A stretch of DNA of 6,535 bases from JBJXFY01 sp046155815 (GTDB lineage Bacteria > Verrucomicrobiota > Verrucomicrobiia > Limisphaerales > CAIMTB01), in contig JBJXFY010000174.1 in assembly GCA_046155815.1 (NCBI GenBank), positions 1-6,535 of the forward strand. Direction: 5' to 3'. The notes under the pieces are model-generated. The model was not told where the DNA came from. It searched no databases and worked only from the letters and a program-made list of their open reading frames with translations. Position 1 is the first letter of the stretch, and each line of letters starts with the position of its first letter. A program made the position numbers and the translations under genes. Below, piece after piece: positions 1-5,630 of the stretch.

Positions 1-1
1 G

Positions 2-1906
2 GAGGAGGAGGCATTTAACAGGACGCTGGACAGCGGTTTGGAACTGTTTTCCGAATTGGTTGAGCGGCTCGAAACCTTACCCATCGCGGCCGACAGAGCA
101 GAAAGGGACTTGAGGCTACTCAAGGAAGAAACGACTAAGTTGCCTGACGTGCCGCCCGCTTCCCGAGAGCACCTTAAAGGTCTGCTTGAAAAACTGGCTC
201 AAATTTATTCTGCAGCTACACGCCAAGTACATTTTCCGGAAGATTGGTTTCGTGATGCAAGCAAGACGACGTGGCTTGGGCCTCTAAGTGGACCATTTCG
301 TAAACTATTAGAATGCCTAGTGCCGCTTACGGAGCTTTATGGCGGTGCTGCAAGCAAAGATGGCACAGAACAAGACTATCGAAGGCTGATTGATCATTTT
401 GAAATAGAATTCGATCGCGCGCAAAAGGGGCTGCTTCATGTTGCTCAGGCGCCAAGAATTGTCGAAGGGAACGCCGCTTTCTTCCTCTACGACACCTACG
501 GGTTCCCCCTCGACCTTACCGAGCTGATGGCCCGCGAGCGCGGGCTGACGGTGGACAAGGAAGGCTTTGAGAAGCTCATGGAGGAGCAGCGCGCCCGCGC
601 CCGCGCGGCGCAGAAGAAGACCGTCATCGAGCTCTCCCAGATCGAGACCAAGTCGCCCACCGCCTTCCTCGGCTACGATCACACGGAGGCCGGCGCCGAG
701 GTGCAGGAGGTCGTCCAGCTCAAGGACCGGACCGTCGTCGTGCTGAACCACTCCGTTTGCTACGCCGAGATGGGCGGCCAGGTGGGCGACACGGGCGAGC
801 TGGCCGGGTCCGGCCAGATCTGGCGCATCACGAACACCCAGAAGTCCGGCCCGACCTGGCTGCACTTCATCGAGGGCGACGACGTTCCCGCCGCCGGCTC
901 GCACGTCACCGTCCGGGTGGACCTTCCCCGCCGCGCCGCCATCCAGCGCCATCACACGGTCACGCACCTGCTGCACTGGGCGCTGCATGAGGTCGCGAGC
1001 CGCGAGGCCACGCAGAAGGGCTCCTCCGTCGGCCCGGACAAGCTCACCTTCGACTTCAACAGCGCGCCGCTCACGCCCGCGCAGGTCGCCGACATCGAGC
1101 GGCTGGTGAACGAGCGCATCATCGAGAACGCCGGCGTGAGCTGGACCGAGGTTCCCTACTCGGACGTGAAGGGCCGCGCGGACGTGATGCAGTTCTTCGG
1201 CGACAAGTACGGCGACACCGTTCGGGTGGTGCAGGTCGGCGGCCGGCCGGCGGCGCTGGACGGCTGGTCGATGGAGCTGTGCGGTGGCACGCACGCGCGC
1301 GCGACCGGCGAGATCGGCCTGTTCCGCATCACCGGCGAGGGCGCCATCGCCGCCGGCGTGCGGCGCATCGAGGCCGTGGCCGGGCTGCCCGCGTACGCGC
1401 TCGCGCACGGCCAGGCCGAATTGATCCGCACGCTGGCCGGCAAGGCCGGCGCGCCCGTTGCCGAGCTGGAGAAGAAGCTCGACGCGCTGCTCGCACACCA
1501 GAAGGAGCTGGAGAAGGCGCTCAAGGCCGCCGCCCAGCGCGAGGCCGCCGGCCGCGCGAAGGAACTCCTCGGCTGCGCCGAGAGGGTGAACGGCACGCCC
1601 GTGCTCATCGCCAATCTCGGCGACGCGGACGGCGACACGCTGCAGGCGGTGGCCGACGCGCTGAAGGGCCAGTTCCAGGGCGTCATCGTCCTCGGCGGCC
1701 ACCGCGGCGGCGCGGTGTCGCTGGTGGCGGCGGTGACGCCGGAGTTCACGGCGAAGGCGCAGGCCGGGAAGATCATCCAGGCCATCGCCCCGCTCGTGGG
1801 CGGCAAGGGCGGCGGCAAGCCCGACAACGCCCGCGGCGGCGGCAAGGACGCCGCGAAGCTCGACGAGGCGCTGGCGAAGGCGAAGGAACTGCTGCTTCGC
1901 AGATAG
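2..1906 (+). CDS. alaS: Alanyl-tRNA synthetase, 5' part outside the window, with an unusual internal segment
   Basis: This enzyme charges tRNA-Ala with alanine in the cytoplasm and hydrolyses mischarged Ser/Gly-tRNA-Ala. The frame is open from base 2, where it reads EEEAFNRTLDSG, an AlaRS-like stretch, so the TTG at 38 is not the real start. The aminoacylation motifs 1-3 lie off the left edge. Counting residues from the TTG at 38, canonical sequence resumes at about 145 (NAAFFLYDTYGFPLDLT). The editing domain has HTVTH (H306, H310) and CGGTH (C415, H419), the four usual metal ligands. A helical stretch at about 465-510 precedes the C-Ala (DHHA1-type) end, with the glycine-rich GGKGGGKPDNARGGG signature and a normal C-terminus. 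From EEEAF to the stop is 634 residues, roughly 100 more than I expect for this part of a typical 870-900-residue enzyme. The excess matches the unrecognised segment at 68-454. Identity is certain; whether the left 470 bases are native is not. Confidence 0.95.
   Translation, partial: EEEAFNRTLDSGLELFSELVERLETLPIAADRAERDLRLLKEETTKLPDVPPASREHLKGLLEKLAQIYSAATRQVHFPEDWFRDASKTTWLGPLSGPFRKLLECLVPLTELYGGAASKDGTEQDYRRLIDHFEIEFDRAQKGLLHVAQAPRIVEGNAAFFLYDTYGFPLDLTELMARERGLTVDKEGFEKLMEEQRARARAAQKKTVIELSQIETKSPTAFLGYDHTEAGAEVQEVVQLKDRTVVVLNHSVCYAEMGGQVGDTGELAGSGQIWRITNTQKSGPTWLHFIEGDDVPAAGSHVTVRVDLPRRAAIQRHHTVTHLLHWALHEVASREATQKGSSVGPDKLTFDFNSAPLTPAQVADIERLVNERIIENAGVSWTEVPYSDVKGRADVMQFFGDKYGDTVRVVQVGGRPAALDGWSMELCGGTHARATGEIGLFRITGEGAIAAGVRRIEAVAGLPAYALAHGQAELIRTLAGKAGAPVAELEKKLDALLAHQKELEKALKAAAQREAAGRAKELLGCAERVNGTPVLIANLGDADGDTLQAVADALKGQFQGVIVLGGHRGGAVSLVAAVTPEFTAKAQAGKIIQAIAPLVGGKGGGKPDNARGGGKDAAKLDEALAKAKELLLRR
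68..454 (+). other. In-frame low-GC segment inside alaS with no recognisable AlaRS homology (boundaries approximate)
   Basis: About 129 codons lie between the AlaRS-like EEEAFNRTLDSGLELFSEL and the canonical NAAFFLYDTYGFPLDLT. In AlaRS enzymes I know, only some 15-30 residues separate these two landmarks. The translation is rich in Leu, Glu, Lys and Arg and looks mostly helical, with an aromatic patch (FPEDWF near residue 70 and TTWLGPLSGPFRKLL after it, counted from base 38). I recognise no domain. G+C over 61-480 is 211 of 420 bases by hand count (50 %), against 67-75 % in two sampled lines of the downstream gene. Leucine codons CTA (305, 317) and TTA (308) and the isoleucine codon ATA (404) occur here and were not seen in frame after 470. 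There are no intein splice residues and no terminal repeats worth the name. It may be a lineage-specific surface insertion, a recombined tract or an assembly join. Confidence 0.65.
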
Positions 1907-1914
1907 GCTGGGCC

Positions 1915-2733
1915 ATGGACATCGTCATCAGACTTGGCCGGCGGTATGACGCCACGCACGCCGGGTGGATGGCGGACTTTTGCGAGGTGTGCCGGGACAT
2001 CACGGTCCACCAGACGCTCGAACTGAGCCATGACTGGCGTCTCTACCGCTTCATCCGCATTCCAGGGACGCGGGTCACGAGCGAGGCGGCCCGGTGTTCC
2101 GTCTGCGGCTTCATGCAGTCCCTGCCCTCCATGCGTGAGATGCTGACCCATCATCCGGAGGAACTGGACTTCGATGTGTTGGACGCCCATGCCATGCAGC
2201 GCCTGCGGCGGAATTATCGGGAACGGCTGGCGTTGGAGGGGCAGGCCAAGGCGGCGGCCATCCGTCCGGATGAACGCCAGCGCCTGCTGGACGAGACCTT
2301 CACGTTCTTTGCCGCTCATGGTGCCTGGTCGTTGTCCTGGTGGCCGCTCCTCGGCGGCTGGGGCTTGTACGCCGCGATCTATGCTGGATCGATCGTCGTT
2401 GGTATCGTGTTCGCGCTGCTGACGGGGCCGGGCCCGGCCGAGAATCCGGGGGCATGGTTCATGACATTTTCGGTCCTGTTTCTCTTCATTGCCTTCGCGT
2501 TCTGGATCATGAAGGCGCTGCGCCGCCAGCAAGTGAGCGGTGACGTCCTGCCATGGCTGGCCAGGTCACTTCAGACCTTGAGGCCCACACCCGGCGAAAT
2601 CCGCGCCTGCGTCGAGCGCCTGCAACGCCGGAACGACCAGTCTGGCTGGCTGATCAACCCAAGGGTGTTGAGCCGACAGATGGCGATCTTGTCGTCCACT
2701 CCGCCCCTGCTGGCCCGGCAGGCGGTGTCTTGA
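1915..2733 (+). CDS. Hypothetical membrane protein with two CxxC pairs (zinc-ribbon-like) and two transmembrane helices
   Basis: A 272-residue protein of unknown function. The N-terminal soluble part carries C23-x2-C26 and C61-x2-C64, a spacing compatible with a treble-clef or zinc-ribbon metal site. A charged, helical stretch follows at about 73-130. Two hydrophobic segments at about 145-169 and 181-199 are joined by a short Pro/Gly-rich loop (TGPGPAENPG), so they probably form a membrane hairpin with both termini on the same side. A basic, Arg-rich cytosolic tail of about 70 residues follows, starting KALRRQQ. The ATG at 1915 was chosen because it lies 8 bases after the alaS stop and precedes both cysteine pairs. 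The same frame is open further upstream, but only as an Arg-rich shadow of alaS. No clear Shine-Dalgarno sequence is visible. Tight spacing suggests co-transcription with alaS, but I see no functional link. The CDS is well supported; metal binding is inferred. Confidence 0.85.
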   Translation: MDIVIRLGRRYDATHAGWMADFCEVCRDITVHQTLELSHDWRLYRFIRIPGTRVTSEAARCSVCGFMQSLPSMREMLTHHPEELDFDVLDAHAMQRLRRNYRERLALEGQAKAAAIRPDERQRLLDETFTFFAAHGAWSLSWWPLLGGWGLYAAIYAGSIVVGIVFALLTGPGPAENPGAWFMTFSVLFLFIAFAFWIMKALRRQQVSGDVLPWLARSLQTLRPTPGEIRACVERLQRRNDQSGWLINPRVLSRQMAILSSTPPLLARQAVS

Positions 2734-2742
2734 ACCGTCATA

Positions 2743-3210
2743 ATGCCGCCCCAACATCCCGTCATGAACTCCGTTGCGCTGCTCCAGTGGCTTCAAGAAC
2801 TCCGCGCCGGCCTCGCCGGGCCCGGGCCGGCCGTGACGCTCCGGCTGCGGCTCGTCGTGGCGTCGGACGGCACCGTCCGCTTTGCCGCGCCGGGAGAGGC
2901 GGCGGGCGTGCAGGAGGTGGAAATGAGTGCCGGCGGCGCGCCAACGCCGCCGGCCGCCCCGTCGTCCAGGCCGGTCGCGGCGAAGGCCGTGGCTCCACCC
3001 GAGGCACCGCTGGCCGAAGCCAACGAGGCCACGCTGCGCCGGCGGCTGGAGATGGTGCTGGGCGGGCCGCCGGGCTTCACGACCGGTGCGCGGGCGGAGG
3101 TGCTGGCGGATTTGCTGCGGGAGTTCGGCCGCGAACGGCTGCGGCACGAGCTGCAGGGCGCCTGGGCCAGCCAGTTTGATACGGGACTCTCCGCGAGCGC
3201 CGGCGGCTGA
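2743..3210 (+). CDS. Small hypothetical protein with a Pro/Ala-rich linker
   Basis: 155 residues from the ATG at 2743, or 148 if the ATG at 2764 (MNSVALLQWLQEL) is the start. The later start is plausible because the first seven residues (MPPQHPV) look unlike the rest, and neither start has a good ribosome site. Codons from about 2770 on strongly favour G/C in the third position, which supports this frame over the overlapping ones. Three parts are visible: an N-terminal amphipathic helix and short beta-like stretch (about 8-60, with VTLRLRLVVASDGTVRF), a low-complexity Pro/Ala linker (about 63-93), and a charged helical C-terminal domain (about 94-147) with WASQFDTG near the end. There is no signal peptide, membrane helix or cysteine. 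It starts 9 bases after the previous gene and is the last plus-strand gene before the convergent operon. I do not recognise the family and infer no function. Confidence 0.75.
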   Translation: MPPQHPVMNSVALLQWLQELRAGLAGPGPAVTLRLRLVVASDGTVRFAAPGEAAGVQEVEMSAGGAPTPPAAPSSRPVAAKAVAPPEAPLAEANEATLRRRLEMVLGGPPGFTTGARAEVLADLLREFGRERLRHELQGAWASQFDTGLSASAGG

Positions 3211-3233
3211 GGCGGTTCCCGCCGGCGGACGGA

Positions 3234-3249
3234 GGCCGGCTGTCCGGCC
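3234..3249. terminator. Candidate hairpin between convergent genes
   Basis: GGCCGG and CCGGCC form a perfect 6-base-pair stem around a 4-base CTGT loop, in the 42-base gap between the plus-strand hypothetical gene and the minus-strand permease B. A second, smaller hairpin (GGCGG-TTC-CCGCC, 3211-3223) lies next to it. Position and symmetry fit a bidirectional transcript end, but neither strand has a T tract, and short GC stems are common by chance at this base composition. Confidence 0.3.
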
Positions 3250-3252
3250 CGC

Positions 3253-4374
3253 CTACACCCGGAACCACCGCAGCGCGGCGGCGTTGGCCGCGAGGCCGAA
3301 CAGCGCGAGCACGCCGATCTTGGGCGCGGCCTGCGCCAGCCCGCCGCCGAAGGTGATGAGCTGGTGCAGCGCCTCGATGGCCCAGCCCGTCGGCACGAGG
3401 CGCGCCGCCGTGCGCATCGCGTCGGGCACCACCTCGAGCGGCCACCAGCAACCGCCCAGCGCGGCCATGACCAGCGCGGCCAGCAGGCACACGCCCACGA
3501 TCTTGTCGTCATTCCGCATCAGGCTGCCGGCCAGCACCCCCAGCGACGCCGCGACCCAGGCGTACACCAGGAGCGTCAGCGCCACGGCGGGCAGGGCGTC
3601 GCCGAACTCCACGCGGAACAGCAGCCGTCCGGCGAGCAGCAGCACCAGGATCTGCACCGCCCCGAGCAGGACCAGGCCGTACACCTTGCCGAACACCAGC
3701 TCGGTGGACGTCACGGGATGCAGGCACACCCGCCGCAGCGCACCCGCCCGGCGGTCCGCCGCGAGCGTGGCGCCGCCGTAGATCAGCAGGTTCATCAGGA
3801 GGAACATCACGAGGTTCCCCGGCACGGACTGCTGGAAGCCCGCGGGAACCGGCCGCCGCCCGGCGAACGTCGCCGCCAGCGTCACGCGGTCCGGCCGCGC
3901 GCGGACGGCCTTCAACGAATCCTCCGTCACCGGGACCGCGCCGCCGTGTTCCAGCAGGTCGCTGTTCAACTGGATCAGCGCCCGCGCCACGCGCAGCCCG
4001 ACAAGTTGGGAACCTTCCACGCCGTCATCGGGTTTCGACGCGAAGGTCACGCGCGCCGTGCCGCCGGTGAGCACGCGCGCGGTGAAGTCGGCCGGCACGG
4101 TGATCGTGCGCGGGGCGTCGTCGCGGTTCGTCGGGTCCAGCACGCGCAGGCCCTGCGCGCCGAGGGCGTCCACGAACGCGCGGCCAAGGAAGCCCGGGTC
4201 CGCATTCTCGAGGCGCACGGTGGGCCGCGGGTTGGCCGGGTCGCCGGGGCCGCGGTTGGCGAAGCCCATGAACCACGTGAAGGCCAGCGGGAGGCCGAAG
4301 AGCCAGACGTACCCGCCGCGGTCGCGCAGGAAACGCCGCAGGTCGAGGTGGCCGAGGAGCAGGACGCGCTTCAC
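3253..4374 (-). CDS. ABC-2 type exporter permease subunit B
   Basis: A 373-residue integral membrane subunit of an ABC exporter. It has one N-terminal helix (about 22-39, WLFGLPLAFTWFMGF), then a soluble domain of about 140 residues (42-183) expected outside the membrane, then about five helices (roughly 187-205, 228-250, 262-282, 290-310 and 350-370). The stretch FQQSVPGNLVMFLLMNLLIYG and the following charged loop (DRRAGALRR, then HPVTSTELVFGK) are typical of ABC-2/NatB-like permeases, where this loop sits near the ATPase. The GTG at 4374 was chosen because the membrane protein begins there (KRVLLLGHLDLRRFL) and because it overlaps the upstream permease's TGA as GTGA. The same frame is open upstream to 5145, but that part is an Arg/Ala-rich shadow of permease A. 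The family assignment is firm; the substrate is unknown. Confidence 0.9.
   Translation of the reverse strand: MKRVLLLGHLDLRRFLRDRGGYVWLFGLPLAFTWFMGFANRGPGDPANPRPTVRLENADPGFLGRAFVDALGAQGLRVLDPTNRDDAPRTITVPADFTARVLTGGTARVTFASKPDDGVEGSQLVGLRVARALIQLNSDLLEHGGAVPVTEDSLKAVRARPDRVTLAATFAGRRPVPAGFQQSVPGNLVMFLLMNLLIYGGATLAADRRAGALRRVCLHPVTSTELVFGKVYGLVLLGAVQILVLLLAGRLLFRVEFGDALPAVALTLLVYAWVAASLGVLAGSLMRNDDKIVGVCLLAALVMAALGGCWWPLEVVPDAMRTAARLVPTGWAIEALHQLITFGGGLAQAAPKIGVLALFGLAANAAALRWFRV
4371..4374 (-). promoter_or_regulatory. GTGA start/stop overlap coupling permeases A and B
   Basis: On the minus strand, the permease B GTG (4374-4372) overlaps the permease A TGA (4373-4371). A run of seven G (complement of 4380-4386) directly upstream can act as a Shine-Dalgarno-like purine tract and helps fix this start. 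Confidence 0.7.
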
Positions 4375-5630
4375 GGCCGCCCCCCCGTCTCGAGCTGCCG
4401 TCCCAGCCGCCACGCGGCGAAGGCAATCAGCACCGCGCCCAGGCCGGCCAGCTTGGCCGCAGCGAGGGTCCAGGAGGCGTCGCCGCCGAACTGGAGCGCG
4501 CGCACCGCCTCGATGAACCACGCGTTCGGCAGCAGCGGCGTCACGTTGTCCCGGAGGAACGCCGGCAGCGCATTGCTCGGGAAGGCGCTGCCGCCGGCCA
4601 GCCCGAGGCCCATCACGACCGCCGTGTTCAGCACCTCGGCGCGGCGTTCGGAGCCGGCCAGCGCCGCCAGCGCCGCGCCCACGCCCGCCGCGGCCAACGC
4701 ATACGCCAGCGTGACCGCCCCCAGCTCCGCCGGCCGCGCCCACGCGATGCCGAAGAGCAGCGCCCCGCCGCCCAGCAGGATCGCCGCGCCCAGCAGCACG
4801 AGGACCAGCGCAAACACGACCTTGGACGCAACCATCAGGCCGGCGCCCGGGCGCAGCGTCGCGAAGCGCGCCAGCGTGTGCGCCTGCTGCTCGCGGAAGA
4901 GGTCGCGCAGCGCCTGGTCCGCGAGGAACAGCAGGAACATCGAGGCCAGCCCCGGCAGCAGGAAGGCGAAGAGGTTGAAGTTCGCCGGCCGCGCTTCCGC
5001 CGCGGCCGTGGTCTGCTCCTCGTACCAGACGCGCGGGGGAAAGAGCGACGTGCCGAGGCCCTGCAGCCGCTCGCCCGTGCGCTCGACGAGCCGGGCGATC
5101 TCGGCCGGCGTCGGCGACCGTTCGTCCGCAAAGAGCCGCCGCCACGCGGCCAGCTCGTCGCCGAAGTTGCGGGCCGCGGCGTCCAGCCCGGTCACGAGCG
5201 CCGCGGCCATCTCCTCGACGATGGCGGGATGGAACTGCTGCGCCGGGTTCTTGATGACCTCCAGCGTGGCCGGGCCGCGCCCGTCGAGCAGCGCGTCCGT
5301 GAAGCCGGCCGGGATCACCACCGCGGCGGCGAGGCGGTTGGCGGTGAGTTCCGCGAGCGCGTTGCTGCGGCTGAGGAACTGCGGCTCGAAGAACTCGCCG
5401 GCCCGGCCCTGGTTCAGCGCGCCGCGCAGGAAGCCGGTCACGGCCGACCCATCCTCGTCCACCAGCGCGAGCTTGATGCGGCCGGGCGGCCCGCCGCGGT
5501 TCGCGCCGCCAAACGCCGCGCCCAGCAGGCCGGTGATGACGAGCGGGACAGCCAGGTGGACCAGCCAGCGCGCCGGGTTGCGCACGGCGCGCCGCAGGTC
5601 TTTCGCAAACAGCAGGCCCAGCATGGTCAT
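4371..5630 (-). CDS. ABC-2 type exporter permease subunit A
   Basis: A 419-residue permease, partner of the ATPase and of permease B. TM1 is at about 22-41 (WLVHLAVPLVITGLLGAAFG) and a large soluble domain at about 44-217 includes KLALVDEDGSAVTGF, the start of the substrate-side fold common in ABC-2 permeases. Five helices follow, including about 220-238, 268-292, 303-325 and 390-408. Between TM2 and TM3 is the amphipathic stretch LFREQQAHTLARFATLRPG, matching the position of the family's conserved cytoplasmic segment that contacts the ATPase. The ATG at 5630 was chosen because it overlaps the ATPase stop as ATGA. An in-frame ATG two codons later (5624) is the only close alternative. Upstream in-frame sequence to 5831 is a shadow of the ATPase. 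The stop overlaps the permease B start, and a run of seven G on the coding strand sits 6 bases before it. Cargo cannot be inferred. Confidence 0.9.
   Translation of the reverse strand: MTMLGLLFAKDLRRAVRNPARWLVHLAVPLVITGLLGAAFGGANRGGPPGRIKLALVDEDGSAVTGFLRGALNQGRAGEFFEPQFLSRSNALAELTANRLAAAVVIPAGFTDALLDGRGPATLEVIKNPAQQFHPAIVEEMAAALVTGLDAAARNFGDELAAWRRLFADERSPTPAEIARLVERTGERLQGLGTSLFPPRVWYEEQTTAAAEARPANFNLFAFLLPGLASMFLLFLADQALRDLFREQQAHTLARFATLRPGAGLMVASKVVFALVLVLLGAAILLGGGALLFGIAWARPAELGAVTLAYALAAAGVGAALAALAGSERRAEVLNTAVVMGLGLAGGSAFPSNALPAFLRDNVTPLLPNAWFIEAVRALQFGGDASWTLAAAKLAGLGAVLIAFAAWRLGRQLETGGRP
5627..5630 (-). promoter_or_regulatory. ATGA start/stop overlap coupling ATPase and permease A
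   Basis: On the minus strand, the permease A ATG (5630-5628) shares two bases with the ATPase TGA (5629-5627). Such four-base overlaps commonly give translational coupling, which would keep the subunits in proportion. The purine-rich GGGAAGGG and GCGGGA just upstream could serve as ribosome contact. Confidence 0.75.

Noticed and set aside
68..454. Intein as the explanation for the extra AlaRS segment
   Set aside because: There is no Cys or Ser splice residue at a plausible left junction, no His-Asn at the right end, and the residue after Asn at 470 is Ala, not Cys, Ser or Thr. No intein blocks are recognisable in the segment.
53..461. GAATTG direct repeat near both ends of the AlaRS segment (53-58 and 456-461) as a target-site duplication
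   Set aside because: A six-base repeat is expected by chance over this distance, and removing one copy with the intervening DNA (403 bases) would break the reading frame.
1800..1852. Glycine-rich GGCGGCAAG-like repeats at the end of alaS
   Set aside because: They encode the conserved glycine-rich signature of the AlaRS C-terminal domain and are not a separate repeat element.
1279..1914. N-terminal extension of the CxxC membrane protein into alaS
   Set aside because: The in-frame upstream sequence is an Arg-rich out-of-frame reading of alaS. The protein-like sequence starts at the ATG at 1915.
317..2532. Long antisense open frames opposite alaS (317-1702 and 1156-2532)
   Set aside because: These are the usual stop-poor shadows in high-G+C coding DNA. 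Their translations are Arg/Ala/Gly-biased, lack domain patterns and cross gene boundaries.
2739..2744. CATAAT as a -10 promoter box for the small hypothetical gene
   Set aside because: It is one mismatch from the consensus, but no -35-like hexamer lies at 16-18 bases, and the gene follows its neighbour so closely that read-through is simpler.
4375..5145. Permease B as a 630-residue protein starting at 5145
   Set aside because: Residues before the GTG at 4374 are an Arg/Ala-rich shadow of permease A, and the GTGA overlap with the permease A stop marks the natural start.
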